64,000 nt of DNA from Neobacillus sp. PS3-34 (GCF_030915465.1 NZ_CP133267.1:4329001-4393000), one strand, 5' to 3'; shown: positions 17,979 to 27,446, counted from the first letter of the stretch. Translations and numbers: made by a program. The notes: generated by a model not told the origin, from the letters alone.

Positions 17979-18968
17979 ATGAAAGCAATCACTGTAAATG
18001 TCGATGAGAAAAATTCACTTAAACTGGAGGATGTACAAAAACCTTTAATTGGAACTGAAGAAGTTTTAATTGCTGTGCGTGCTGCGGCATTAAATCACAG
18101 AGATCTATATATGAATGAACAATGGCAGGCATTAAAAGGATATGGGTCCTTCATTGCAGGCGGAGATGCTTCAGGTGTAATTGTTGAAACCGGAAGCAGT
18201 GTTGCAGGATGGAAAGAAGGGGATGAAGTGATCATCAATCCACAATTAACTGATGAAGAAGATGAAAATGTGTTTCCTTCCTTTTTAGGAGGGCCAACCG
18301 ATGGCACTTTTGCTGAATTTGTAAAAGCACCTGCAAGTTTCATTTTAAAAAAACCGGAATACTTAACATTTGAAGAAGCTGCTGCAGTTCCACTTGCATT
18401 AAGCACAGCTTGGGGGAATACCACTGTACAGGGGAAACTTGAAAAGGGTGAAACACTTCTTCTCCAGGGAATTGGCGGAGGAGTTGCAACATTCATCTTA
18501 CAGCTTGCAGTTAGGATGGGAGTAAACGTGATCGTGACATCAAGCTCCGATGCAAAAATTGAAAAAGCGAAACAACTCGGAGCTATACACGGAATCAATT
18601 ATAAAAAAGAGAATGTAGCTGAAAAGGTAATGGAATTTACTCAAGGGAAAGGAGCAGATGCAGTAATCGACGGAAATGGAAAAGGTTCAATTGAATCAAG
18701 TATTCAATCTTTGTCTGATTATGGTAGATTGCTTCTATTCGGATCTTCGTCAGGGCCTATTGAAAAGGAACAGATAGAAAATGTAAATTATCTCTTCACG
18801 GGAATGGTAGCACAAGCCGATTTAGAAGCTGCACTTTCCTTTTATGAAGAATATGAAATTAGGCCGATAATGTCCCAAAGGGTTTATTCAATCGAGGAAT
18901 ACAAAGAAGCATATGAGGAATTGAAAGAGGGAAGGCAATTTGGGAAGATTGTGTTTAAGATGAATTAA
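17979..18968 (+). CDS. MDR-superfamily NADPH-dependent oxidoreductase (quinone oxidoreductase/YogA-like)
   Basis: A 329-aa medium-chain dehydrogenase/reductase. A GroES-like N-terminal domain (ALNHRDLYMNEQ, GGDASGVIVETGSSV) is followed by a Rossmann domain with GIGGGVATFILQLA in place of the common GAGGVG loop. The cysteine and histidine ligands of catalytic zinc are not evident, so it is probably a zinc-free quinone or enone reductase. An AAGAGGAGGAAA site precedes the ATG. It is co-oriented with the quinone reductase, 70 bp downstream of it, and closed by a terminator. Confidence 0.87.
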   Translation: MKAITVNVDEKNSLKLEDVQKPLIGTEEVLIAVRAAALNHRDLYMNEQWQALKGYGSFIAGGDASGVIVETGSSVAGWKEGDEVIINPQLTDEEDENVFPSFLGGPTDGTFAEFVKAPASFILKKPEYLTFEEAAAVPLALSTAWGNTTVQGKLEKGETLLLQGIGGGVATFILQLAVRMGVNVIVTSSSDAKIEKAKQLGAIHGINYKKENVAEKVMEFTQGKGADAVIDGNGKGSIESSIQSLSDYGRLLLFGSSSGPIEKEQIENVNYLFTGMVAQADLEAALSFYEEYEIRPIMSQRVYSIEEYKEAYEELKEGRQFGKIVFKMN

Positions 18969-18981
18969 AAAGAAATGATCG

Positions 18982-19011
18982 GCGGCTCTCCCTTGGAAAG
19001 CTGCTTTTTTT
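18982..19011 (+). terminator. Rho-independent terminator
   Basis: GCGGCTCTCC/GGAAAGCTGC stem with one mismatch, 3-nt loop, then a T7 run. Confidence 0.8.
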
Positions 19012-19073
19012 GTACAAATTAAGTTTCCTTCTTTCAAATTCGATTGTGGGAAGGAAATTAGGCTACGAAATGA

Positions 19074-19098
19074 AAAAAGAGAAAATCCTTATTTTCTC
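19074..19098 (-). terminator. Terminator of the BA3454-like gene
   Basis: On the minus strand GAGAAAAT and ATTTTCTC form a stem around AAGG, followed by a T6 run; the stop codon of the gene lies inside the stem. Confidence 0.7.
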
Positions 19099-19223
19099 CA
19101 TTGATCTTGAACCTGCTGCATTGCAAGGCGTGAAATTTCTTCTTCAGATGTATTTTTTGCTGCAATAACATTTGTAAGATAATTTTTTCCTTCAAAATTT
19201 ACTGTGATATTAACTTGTACCAT
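19089..19223 (-). CDS. BA3454 family stress response protein, 44 aa
   Basis: A very short protein, MVQVNITVNFEG at the start and EEEISRLAMQQVQDQWRK at the end, which matches the pattern of the BA3454 family of small Bacillus proteins linked to stress responses. An AAGGAAGA site stands seven bases before the ATG, and the stop is embedded in a terminator. It has a short beta-rich first half and a helical second half. The molecular role is unknown. Confidence 0.75.
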   Translation of the reverse strand: MVQVNITVNFEGKNYLTNVIAAKNTSEEEISRLAMQQVQDQWRK

Positions 19224-19387
19224 TTTAGAATCTTCCTTTCTTATTTTCTTAAAATAACTGTTGTTATTTTTTATATACCAACTCGCAAACTATCCTAAAC
19301 CTTAAGGCCACAAGATAATATGTTCTTTATTAAGAATAGCACAAAATTAACTGTTAATATACATACATTTTTTACAATTAATTGACA

Positions 19388-19416
19388 AAAACCGACTTAC
19401 TTGAGCAAGCCGGCTA
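19388..19416 (-). terminator. Terminator of the 78-aa gene
   Basis: On the minus strand AGCCGGCTTG pairs imperfectly with AAGTCGGTT, followed by a T run. Confidence 0.6.
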
Positions 19417-19422
19417 AAATTT

Positions 19423-19659
19423 TTATACTTCTATCATCAAAAATTCTTCTGCAAACTGTTGAACCTTAAGGCGGTTAATTTTTTGTTTTTTTGCTGTTAT
19501 TTCTGCATTTGTGATGTACGAAAATGCGAATGCATCCTTTTTAAGGTCCTTAATGGTGGTGTCCCCCTTAAGTAACTGAATGGCAAGGTTTTTTACAATT
19601 TGATTCTCTGAAGACTGATACATGATAAATGCAATACATGTTAATTTATCCAACTCCAT
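19423..19659 (-). CDS. Hypothetical protein, 78 aa
   Basis: A soluble, mostly helical small protein rich in lysine, with no recognised family. An AAAGGAGGAAG site directly precedes the ATG and a terminator follows, so it is very likely expressed as a single gene. Nothing in the neighbourhood gives a functional clue. Confidence 0.7.
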   Translation of the reverse strand: MELDKLTCIAFIMYQSSENQIVKNLAIQLLKGDTTIKDLKKDAFAFSYITNAEITAKKQKINRLKVQQFAEEFLMIEV

Positions 19660-19885
19660 CTTCCTCCTTTAAGAAATCAAACGTACGTTCGGTAATCAAT
19701 TCGACATAACTGATGTTAATTCCTGTAAAATAATGTGAAAATTCCAAGGAATTTGTTAACATATTTTTCTTGAACAATATTGGACTAAAGTCTGAGAAAA
19801 GTTACTGCTTACTGATGAAGATTAGAGATGAAATAAATTTTATAATAAAAGCAGATAATCGATTTAATTAGAGGGAGAGATTGGA

Positions 19886-20599
19886 ATGAAAAATGAGATG
19901 GTTGTGATGATAACAGGTGCATCAAAGGGTCTTGGCAGGGCATTAACGCTTGCCTTTGCAAAAGAAGGAGCTAAATTAGCCATTTGCGCAAGAGGAGAGA
20001 GCCTCTTGCATCAAATTAAACGGGAAGCAGAAAATTCAGGTGCTGCAGAAGTGCTGGCAGTTAGGGCAGACGTGGCAAATTCAAGGGATGTTGAGCGGTT
20101 TGTCGCTTTGACAGAGGAAACATTTGGGAAAATTGATGTGTTAATTAACAATGCATCCATCCTGGGTCCAAGTCCAATGCCTTTTTTGCTTGATTACCCA
20201 GAGGAAGATTTCCTGGAAGTATTAAGAGTAAATGCAACCAGTCCTTTTTTAGTCACGAGAAGAGTGCTTCCAGGAATGCTGCTTAGAAATGAAGGATCTG
20301 TGATTAATGTGACTTCTGAAGCCGGAAATGTTGGATATGCTGGCTGGGGTGCCTATGGGATATCGAAATTCGCGGTAGAAGGGCTAACCGAAACATGGGC
20401 TGATGAAGTAAGTGAAACTAATGTAAGAGTGAATATGGTTGATCCGGGAGAGATGGATACAGAAATGCATCAGCTTGCAGTTCCAGATTGCGATTACGAG
20501 CTTGCTAATCCTCATGATCTTGTCGGTGTGTTCCAATATCTCGCTTCGGATCGTTCAAAAGGTGTTAACGGACAGCGGTTCCAGGCCAGAATTCCATGA
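19886..20599 (+). CDS. Short-chain dehydrogenase/reductase (SDR)
   Basis: A 237-aa Rossmann-fold oxidoreductase of the classical SDR type. The cofactor loop is TGASKGLG (residues 10-17), the NNAS motif follows at about 91-94, and the catalytic Ser-Tyr-Lys is in VTSEAGNVGYAGWGAYGISK. The CARGE segment after the second strand suggests NADP preference. It is the first gene of a tight operon with a QueA-like protein (15-bp gap) and a VOC protein, so it probably acts on the same unknown small molecule. Confidence 0.9.
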   Translation: MKNEMVVMITGASKGLGRALTLAFAKEGAKLAICARGESLLHQIKREAENSGAAEVLAVRADVANSRDVERFVALTEETFGKIDVLINNASILGPSPMPFLLDYPEEDFLEVLRVNATSPFLVTRRVLPGMLLRNEGSVINVTSEAGNVGYAGWGAYGISKFAVEGLTETWADEVSETNVRVNMVDPGEMDTEMHQLAVPDCDYELANPHDLVGVFQYLASDRSKGVNGQRFQARIP

Positions 20600-20614
20600 A
20601 AGGGAGGAATAACT

Positions 20615-21637
20615 ATGCTGCAGGATACCTTAGCTTTCCATCTGCCTGATTCTCTTAACGCAAGCATGCCACCTGAAAGAAGAGGAATTAGAAGGGATCA
20701 GGTCCGGATGATGGTATTGGACAGAAAAACAGGAATCACCTCACATGACCGGTTTGATCAATTAGGCAATTATTTAAAATCTGGAGATGTTCTCGTTATT
20801 AATAGCAGCCGAACACTGCCGGCAATATTAAAGGCTAAAAAGCATAAGGACAACTTCAGTGAGGAAGTCGAAGTCAGACTTGCGCGCAGAATAAACGGGG
20901 CAACCTGGGAAGCGCTGGTGGTCTCTGAAACCAGTCATCCGGGTGATCGGCTTGTTTTTTCAGAGGACCTTAGCGGGAATATCATCAAAAAAAATGATAA
21001 TTCTCCTCTTGTCACCATTCTATTTTCAAAAACCGGAAATGAATTATTTCAGCATATTTATTCCGTTGGTGAACCTGTAAGGTATGAATATATTAATCAT
21101 CCTTGGGAGCTGGATTATTACCAGACAGTTTTTGCCGCACAGCCTGGTTCCGTAGAAATGCCTTCGGCTGGCAGGGCATTCAGCTGGGAGCTATTATTCA
21201 AGCTTCAGCGTCAGGGTGTGAAAATTACCTCTATGCAGCTTCACACTGGACTAAGTTATTTATTGGATGATAAATGGGATCATTCGCCTGAAGCCAATCA
21301 TGAAGAGTACTTTATTCCATCAGAGTCCTGGACTACGATTATGGAAGCAAAGCTTTCGGGTGGGAGAATTATTGCTGTTGGAACTACCGTAGTAAGAGCC
21401 CTAGAGTCTGCAATGAACAGCGGATCCCTGTCAGGATGGACGAATCTGTATATAACACCTGAATACCAATTAAAAGCGGCTGATGCAATTATTACAGGCC
21501 TTCACGAACCTGAAGCGAGCCATTTAGCGATGCTGTCCGCATTTGTGGAAAAGGATAAACTGTTCAATGCCTATCAGGAAGCTATTCTTGAACAATACCT
21601 GTGGCATGAATTCGGGGATATAAATCTAATTATTTGA
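20615..21637 (+). CDS. Divergent QueA-like protein (SAM:tRNA ribosyltransferase-isomerase family)
   Basis: A 340-aa protein with the full QueA scaffold. Canonical QueA transfers the ribosyl part of SAM to 7-aminomethyl-7-deazaguanine in tRNA. Several conserved blocks are kept (MVLDRKTG, LVINSSRTLPA, GGRIIAVGTTVVRALE, YITPEYQLKAADA, FGDINLII), but others are altered: PTAGLHFT reads PSAGRAFS, HVGLGTF reads HTGLSYL, and NFHLPKSSL reads GLHEPEASHL. Canonical queA normally lies with tgt and ruvB; here the neighbours are an SDR and a VOC protein. It is therefore likely a paralog with a changed substrate. GGGAGG precedes the ATG. Confidence 0.8.
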   Translation: MLQDTLAFHLPDSLNASMPPERRGIRRDQVRMMVLDRKTGITSHDRFDQLGNYLKSGDVLVINSSRTLPAILKAKKHKDNFSEEVEVRLARRINGATWEALVVSETSHPGDRLVFSEDLSGNIIKKNDNSPLVTILFSKTGNELFQHIYSVGEPVRYEYINHPWELDYYQTVFAAQPGSVEMPSAGRAFSWELLFKLQRQGVKITSMQLHTGLSYLLDDKWDHSPEANHEEYFIPSESWTTIMEAKLSGGRIIAVGTTVVRALESAMNSGSLSGWTNLYITPEYQLKAADAIITGLHEPEASHLAMLSAFVEKDKLFNAYQEAILEQYLWHEFGDINLII

Positions 21638-21646
21638 GGTGAAAAC

Positions 21647-22006
21647 ATGTTGAAATTTCACCATTATTCTCTTGAAGTTGATAATTTAAGTGAATCTATA
21701 AAATTTTATAAGGATGTTTTAGGATTCCAGGAAGCTGAGCGTATAGAGTTTGAAGAGGAGGAGATTCAATTTCTGACATTGGGAGATTTCAAACTGGAAC
21801 TTGTAAAAGCAGCTGCAGCTTACAACCAAACAGAGAGCATACACATCTGCTTTGAAACAGAAAATTTCTATGAAATACTTGCCCGTTTTGAAAACTACAA
21901 AATAAAGCCTGTTGAAGGACCATACACATTGAAAAATGGCTGGAAAACCGTCTTTTTCTCAGGACCTTCCAATGATCTTATAGAAATACTATCACGTAAT
22001 AATTAA
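21647..22006 (+). CDS. VOC family protein (glyoxalase-like)
   Basis: A 119-aa vicinal oxygen chelate protein made of two beta-alpha-beta-beta-beta halves. Likely metal ligands are His near residue 5-6 (FHHYSLEV), Glu in KLELVKA, His in SIHICFE and Glu in LIEILSR, the usual His/Glu quartet. The family includes glyoxalases, epimerases and dioxygenases. It lies 9 bp behind the QueA-like gene behind a TGAGGTG site and is the last gene of that operon. Confidence 0.85.
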   Translation: MLKFHHYSLEVDNLSESIKFYKDVLGFQEAERIEFEEEEIQFLTLGDFKLELVKAAAAYNQTESIHICFETENFYEILARFENYKIKPVEGPYTLKNGWKTVFFSGPSNDLIEILSRNN

Positions 22007-22102
22007 ATAACTAGTAAATTTTTCACAAATAAATGCTAATACAGTTGTAAATTGATTATTTAATATGATATTTTATATAATAATGAATAGAAAAAATTAA
22101 AA

Positions 22103-22355
22103 ACGATGAAGAGGAAAGTAATTATTGCTGCAATCCATAGCGAATCAGGGGTGGTGGGAGCCTGGTGAGGAAGCATTAATGAAGAACACCTCAGAGTTTC
22201 TAACCGAAAAGGATTTTCCCTAGTAGGCTTGGACGTCACCAGCACGTTATTGGCTGGAAGCATGCTTTTGCTTGCAAAGTTGGTCTTTCATGACAATTTG
22301 GGTGGTACCGCGGAAATTAAACCTTTCGTCCCTTTTCGGGATGAAGGGTTTTTAT
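22103..22355 (+). promoter_or_regulatory. T-box leader of asnS (Asn specifier)
   Basis: The T-box sequence GGGTGGTACCGCGG (from about 22300) is followed by a terminator hairpin (CTTTCGTCCC/GGGATGAAGG plus T run, 22321-22355). Stem I begins near GATGAAGAGGAAAGTA, and the probable specifier codon is AAC at 22185-22187 in the GAACACC context, which fits asparagine. Uncharged tRNA-Asn should allow read-through into asnS. Confidence 0.92.
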
Positions 22356-22388
22356 TTTTATATACATATGTTTTAGGAGGTAACAACG

Positions 22389-23779
22389 ATGAAAAAAACA
22401 GTAATTAAGGATTTATTCAGAAATCAGGAAAGCTATGCAGACCAAAAAGTTCAGTTATCCGGTTGGATTCGGACTGTAAGGGATTCCAAAACTTTTGGTT
22501 TTATTGAATTAAATGATGGTACTTTTTTTAAGGGTGTACAAGTGGTATTTGATGACCAGCTGGAAAACTTTAAAGAAATTGCCAAGCTGCCTATCAGTTC
22601 TTCTATAACGGTCGAAGGAACTTACGTATTAACACCGCAAATGAAGCAGCCTTTTGAAATCAAAGCAGAAAAAATTATCATTGAAGGAAATTCAAACGCA
22701 GATTATCCATTGCAGAAGAAAAAGCATACCTTCGAATACTTAAGAACGATTGCACATCTTCGCCCAAGAACTAATACTTTTTCAGCTGTTTTCAGAGTAA
22801 GATCACTTGCTTCTTATGCTATTCACAAATTCTTTCAGGACAAAGGCTTTGTCTACGTACACACACCAATCATTACTGGAAGTGATACAGAAGGAGCTGG
22901 AGAGATGTTCCGGGTTACTTCTCTGGATTTTGATAAGCTTCCAAAAACAGAAGAAGGAAAAGTGGATTTAAGCAAGGATTTCTTTAACAAAGAAACGAAC
23001 CTGACAGTAAGCGGGCAATTATCGGCGGAAACCTTTGCACTTGCATTCCGTAATGTCTATACATTCGGCCAACTTTTAGAGCTGAAAACTCAAACACGGC
23101 GCGGCATGCTGCTGAATTCTGGATGATTGAGCCTGAAGTAGCATTTGCAGAATTAGTAGATGTAATGGACCTTTCTGAAGAGATGGTTAAATATGTGATC
23201 GGCTATGTTCTTGAACAAGCTCCTGAGGAAATGGCGTTCTTCAATAGCTTCATTGACAAAACGTTAATGGAAAGACTGAATAATGCATATGGGTCTGATT
23301 TCGGCAGAGTTACTTATACTGAAGCAATCGAAATTTTAAAGAATTCAGGAGAAAAATTCGATTATCCTGTCGATTGGGGATTGGATCTTCAAACAGAGCA
23401 TGAGCGCTATTTGTGTGAAAAAGTTTATAAGCGCCCGGTATTTGTGACCGATTATCCAAAAGAGATAAAAGCATTTTATATGAGAACAAATGAAGATAAC
23501 AAAACTGTTGCAGCTACAGACTTGTTGGTTCCAGGAATCGGAGAGCTTATCGGCGGAAGCCAACGGGAAGAACGCGAAGAAGTATTGGCTAGCCGAATTG
23601 AAGAGCTTGGGATGGATAGGGAAGATTACTGGTGGTACCTTGAACTGCGTAAGTACGGAGAAACCAAGCATTCAGGATACGGCCTAGGATTTGAACGTCT
23701 TATCATGTATTTGACAGGAATGACCAATATCCGCGATGTTATTCCTTTCCCAAGAACAACTGGAAATGCAGAGTTTTAA
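22389..23779 (+). CDS. asnS: Asparaginyl-tRNA synthetase, frameshifted in this sequence
   Basis: A class II aminoacyl-tRNA synthetase that charges tRNA-Asn. The N-terminal OB-fold anticodon-binding domain ([21 protein letters not shown]) is followed by the catalytic domain with motif 2 region and motif 3 ([16 protein letters not shown]). Restored length is about 463 aa, normal for the long Bacillus form. The frame breaks at GGCC 23067-23070, turning the conserved [23 protein letters not shown] into nonsense; one added C repairs it exactly. Because the enzyme is needed for protein synthesis, the break is almost surely an artefact. Controlled by a T-box leader. Confidence 0.95.
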
Positions 23780-23787
23780 TACGAAAG

Positions 23788-23815
23788 AAAGGGAGCCCCA
23801 GAGGCTCTCTTTTTA
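23788..23815 (+). terminator. Rho-independent terminator of asnS
   Basis: AGGGAGCC/GGCTCTCT stem followed by a T run. Confidence 0.85.
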
Positions 23816-23957
23816 CATTAATGAAATAGATACTCTATGAAGCCTATTATTAGACATTTAAAATTAATAGATGTAAATTAAAATGGATATAAGAAACGTT
23901 AAAGTTATGAATTTGCATATAATATTTCTTTCACATAATGGAGAGGGGCTTTTTTAT

Positions 23958-24995
23958 TTGAGCACAGTCGGGAAACCAAAAAAAGATGAAATCAATGTAG
24001 CTGGTCTTGAATTTGAGTGGGATATAGCTGAGGGGAAATTTTTATTTGAAAAAGAAGATGCAGTGCTTTTTTGGATTTCTACTGCGATGAAAACTTTTTT
24101 TGATACGATTGAAGAAGTTTCCGGGGAAGATGCTGCAAGTGTAGTCCTTGAAACTACAGGATTTCGTCAAGGAATTGTGGTGGGTGAATATTTCCGGGAA
24201 TTAAAAGGTGTCAGTATTTCTGAAGCAACCGCATTAATACCAAATACATATGCATCTGCGGGCTGGGGAAAGGCGCAAATTATTGATTTTAATGAAGAAT
24301 CACATACAGTGTCAGTACAGTTAAGTGACAGCTGGGAATACAAAATTAATAAAGCACAGGGTAAAAAGGTTGGAGGCACTTTTCTTGCAGCCCATTATGC
24401 GGGGATTTTTTCTGGTTTATTTGGAACCAATGTTTGGTTTGATGTCCGTAAAGACCAAATAAGAGGAGATGGGTATAGCCAATTCGAATATTACCCTTCC
24501 TCCATAACGGTCTCAAAAAACATGCACCAGCTAGCCAGACTGAAGGAGTCTGAGCACATTCAACAGCTGGAAGCACTGGTCGAAGATAAAACGAAGGATT
24601 TACAAGGTCTAGTTAAACAAATTTCGTCTCCTATCATTCCAGTCCTAGAAGGAATAGTAGTTGTGCCCTTAATTGGAAAGTATGATGAAAGCCGTTCAGA
24701 GGATCTATTAGTAAAAACACTTTATAATCTTCCCAAATATCGAGCTAAATTCCTCGTTTTAGATTTAACCGGCTTAGATATGGAAATGAGTAATTATAGT
24801 GCGGAATTTATACACAAACTGGGAGCAGCCGCTTCTTTAATTGGAGTGAACACTATCTTGGTCGGAATTTTTGCTGAATTAGCCAAAAATATGACCAAGT
24901 CGCAAATCAGCCTATCTAAATTCCCTTGTTTTCAAACTCTTCAGCATGGGATTTACCATGCTCTAGCAGAAGATGGGAGAAAAATCGTCGGATAG
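23958..24995 (+). CDS. V4R-like sensor plus STAS domain protein (RsbR-like)
   Basis: About 345 aa. The first 200 residues look like a V4R-type ligand-binding domain with its preceding helix (AVLFWISTAMKTFFDTIEE, then ETTGFRQGIVVGEYF and GIFSGLFGTNVWFDV). A short coiled coil (QQLEALVEDKTKDLQGLV) leads to a C-terminal STAS domain (VVPLIGKYDESR, LVLDLTGLDMEM). That order is found in RsbR-type stressosome co-antagonists. The threonine of the DLTG site is kept; the usual second region reads VNTILVGI. TTG 23958 is preferred because GGAGAGGGG precedes it. No rsbS or rsbT is nearby. Confidence 0.7.
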   Translation: MSTVGKPKKDEINVAGLEFEWDIAEGKFLFEKEDAVLFWISTAMKTFFDTIEEVSGEDAASVVLETTGFRQGIVVGEYFRELKGVSISEATALIPNTYASAGWGKAQIIDFNEESHTVSVQLSDSWEYKINKAQGKKVGGTFLAAHYAGIFSGLFGTNVWFDVRKDQIRGDGYSQFEYYPSSITVSKNMHQLARLKESEHIQQLEALVEDKTKDLQGLVKQISSPIIPVLEGIVVVPLIGKYDESRSEDLLVKTLYNLPKYRAKFLVLDLTGLDMEMSNYSAEFIHKLGAAASLIGVNTILVGIFAELAKNMTKSQISLSKFPCFQTLQHGIYHALAEDGRKIVG

Positions 24996-25013
24996 AAGGG
25001 TAATAGGAAATGC

Positions 25014-25045
25014 AAAAAGCCTGCATAAAATCATGCAGGCTTTTT
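25014..25045. terminator. Bidirectional terminator
   Basis: AAAAAGCCTGCAT/ATGCAGGCTTTTT hairpin between convergent genes. Confidence 0.9.
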
Positions 25046-25055
25046 AACATGAACA

Positions 25056-25286
25056 TTATATTTTTTGCTGCTTACCAGCAACTTCATCAGCTAAACTCAG
25101 GAACATGCCAAATCCAAAAAAGACCATTGAAGCTATAACTACGCCAATTCCAAAAACAGACATATAATAGTTTGGGTTGAAATCGCTTACAAATAAGCTT
25201 ATAAAAAAGATAATAACTCCTAAAATTATACCGTAGGTCGCGATTTTTTTCGCTGCTAATAATGGCTTCATTTGATTTACATGCAT
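25056..25286 (-). CDS. Small membrane protein, 76 aa
   Basis: Two predicted membrane helices (IATYGIILGVIIFFISLFV and a second ending in FFGFGMFLSLA) with charged ends. The ATG at 25286 is preferred over the one three codons upstream, because the AAGGGG site would otherwise touch the start codon. It faces the STAS gene across a shared terminator. Function unknown. Confidence 0.65.
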   Translation of the reverse strand: MHVNQMKPLLAAKKIATYGIILGVIIFFISLFVSDFNPNYYMSVFGIGVVIASMVFFGFGMFLSLADEVAGKQQKI

Positions 25287-25454
25287 TTTTAACATCCCCT
25301 TTTACTGAATATTCTACTCTTTGTCACAAATTTGTCAAACTTTTTTTGAAAATAAAATTTTATATAAAATATGCTTGCAATTTTAGTTGGATACAGTTAT
25401 ATGCCATTGCAAAGGGAGGAGGATGAATTTTACTTTCAGTTATATTCTATTCTT

Positions 25455-25874
25455 TTAATTCATATCTTCGGGTCTGCTGTGTGTAACATATGTCCCCGCT
25501 ATTAAATCATGAATAGCGCGTTTATCTTCTCTGGTTCCGACCATTAATGCACTGGCTATTAATCCGATTCCAAGTGTCACAGTGTAAACAAGAGCACCAA
25601 CCACAATTCTCAAAAACATTGTTCCAAAACTTACATTACTTCCATCTAGCTTAACTATTCTTATGCCTAGAATTCTTTTTCCAACAACATATCCAGACCA
25701 AATTACGGGAATAATGAGACTATAAAGAAATTGCAAAAAGTCAGCAAGCCAATTGCGTGTTCCAGCTGCATCCCCAAGAATTAAAGCGCACACTAATCCC
25801 AAAGGTAAACTAACGAGCAGCCCATCTAAAACTGAAGCACCCAGACGTACCCAAAAACCCGCATTCCGCTCCAT
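25455..25874 (-). CDS. RDD family membrane protein
   Basis: A 139-aa protein of the RDD family, with the opening GFWVRLGASVLDGLLV (Arg and Asp in helix 1), the GKRILGIRIVKLDG segment and the C-terminal RAIHDLIAGTYV motif. RDD proteins are small membrane proteins, some proposed to move ions. It is a single gene. A second RDD protein lies at 37456. Confidence 0.85.
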   Translation of the reverse strand: MERNAGFWVRLGASVLDGLLVSLPLGLVCALILGDAAGTRNWLADFLQFLYSLIIPVIWSGYVVGKRILGIRIVKLDGSNVSFGTMFLRIVVGALVYTVTLGIGLIASALMVGTREDKRAIHDLIAGTYVTHSRPEDMN

Positions 25875-26044
25875 TTTTTTCCCCCATTCTTAAATTCATT
25901 AATTTACAAACAAAGGAATTTTCATTTAAGTTTATGAGGAAGATGACTAAAAAAGAAATTATAATTGGAAATGGAATAAGCAGTTTTGGCCTAAAAATAC
26001 TGTCTGTTCATTCAAGTCAGCAAGTTTCTGATGGAAACAATTTA

Positions 26045-26062
26045 ACCCCCTATAAAAGGGGG
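26045..26062 (-). terminator. Terminator of the SASP gene
   Basis: CCCCCT and AGGGGG arms around TTTAT on the minus strand, just after the spore protein gene. Confidence 0.55.
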
Positions 26063-26076
26063 CAGGAGAGTTACAC

Positions 26077-26328
26077 TTATTTATTTTCTAAATTTCCCTT
26101 AGCCATCTTAATCAATTCCTGGACCATCCTGCCACCAAGTTTTCCGCCCGTTTTTCCTGCTTCATAGGCAGTTAGCTGTCCATTATAGCCCCTGCTTAAA
26201 GGAACTCCATTCTCTTTAGCTATTTCAAATTTTGCGTCCTCTGGTTTTTCAGTTCCTGCAACTTTAGCTTTTAATTCGTCCAGGGCTTTTCGTGCTTCTG
26301 GTACAAGTATTTTTCTTCTTTTACCCAT
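26077..26328 (-). CDS. Alpha/beta-type small acid-soluble spore protein
   Basis: An 83-aa DNA-binding spore protein that coats and protects forespore DNA. The germination protease cleavage region KFEIAKENG (consensus E-I-A-x-E) is followed by the second conserved block (GYNGQLTAYEAGKTGGKLGGRMVQ). The N-terminus is more basic and longer than in SspA/SspB, as in the minor SASPs. A GGAGG site precedes the ATG. It should be transcribed in the forespore by SigG. Its presence shows that the organism forms endospores. Confidence 0.93.
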   Translation of the reverse strand: MGKRRKILVPEARKALDELKAKVAGTEKPEDAKFEIAKENGVPLSRGYNGQLTAYEAGKTGGKLGGRMVQELIKMAKGNLENK

Positions 26329-26535
26329 CTTGATCCCTCCTTCCCATAGTTTGCCCTGTGTAAAAAATAAATATCTTCCTTTCGATTGAAATATTTTATT
26401 ATTAAAGAACTCCTTTAAAAAAATCTATTTTCTTAAAGTCGAATTCTGTTAAACTATGTTGTACTCTATATAGGAGCTAAAATGAAATTTTTAGCTTTTA
26501 GACAACAAAAGTTAATCATTGAAGGGAGCATACAA

Positions 26536-27446
26536 TTGCAAAAACCCATTTATGTACAAACGACCATCCAAACTCCAATGAATGAAATTTGGGACCATAC
26601 ACAGAATCCTAATCTGCACACAGAATGGGATCTCCGCTTCACTGAAATCACCTATCTTAAGCGGGAGGAAAGTGAGCCCCAGAGATTTTTATATAAAACA
26701 AAAATCGGTTTTGGATTGGAAATTGCAGGTACAGGTGAAAGCAGCGGGACAATAATGAAAGAAACGGGGGAGAGGGTATCATCTCTTAAATTTGAAACAG
26801 ACAACCCTATTTCATTGATAATGAAAGGACGAGGGTATTGGAAATACACTCCCAAAGGAGACATGGTTATATTTGAAACACAATACGACTATGAGACTCG
26901 ATATAGCAAAGTGGGAAAGCTGATCGATTCTACTATTTTTGGCCGTTAATGGGCAGAGCTACAGCATGGAGCTTTGACTCTTTAAAAATATGGCTTGAAA
27001 AAGGGTATCATCCTAGGCTTCTTCTGCAAAAAACACTGACATATTGGAGTGTCTGTTTCTTGCTGGCTTTCATATGGATTTATCAAGGACTTGTTCCGAA
27101 AATGATCAACACTCATCCCGAGGAAGTTAAAATGCTATTGACATTAATCAAGATACCTATGGATGGAGAATTGGCAATAAGGTACATAGGCTTGGCGGAA
27201 GTACTATTTGGCATTGTCTGGTTATTGCCCTTTCAAAAACGAGGGCTTTTTCTTATCCATATCATCATGATATTATCTCTTACTTTATCAGCCTGGCTGG
27301 CCAACCCGCAAAGCTTTATCATGCCGTTTAATCCAATTACCCTCAATCTGGCCCTGATGTTCCTGTCGATTATCGGGTATTTAAATAGCAGCAACCTGCC
27401 TTTAGCAAGAAATTGCAAAAGAAGCAAAAGGGGGACGATGAATTGA
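26536..27446 (+). CDS. yndG: SRPBCC-DoxX fusion membrane protein (YndG-like), frameshifted
   Basis: The first 150 residues form an SRPBCC/START-like ligand pocket (EIWDHTQNPNLHTEWDLRF), and the rest is a four-helix DoxX-like membrane domain. The frame breaks at GGCC 26941-26944; one added base gives IFRPLMGRATAWSFDSLKIW, a continuous 303-aa protein. Two starts are possible: ATG 26482 with TAGGAG, or TTG 26536 with GGGAG; the latter matches where the domain begins. It heads a unit with yndH- and yndJ-like genes, the B. subtilis order. Function unknown. Confidence 0.75.

Noticed and set aside
22389..23779. asnS as a true pseudogene
   Set aside because: One missing C at a GGCC explains the break, the T-box leader is intact, and the enzyme is needed for growth.
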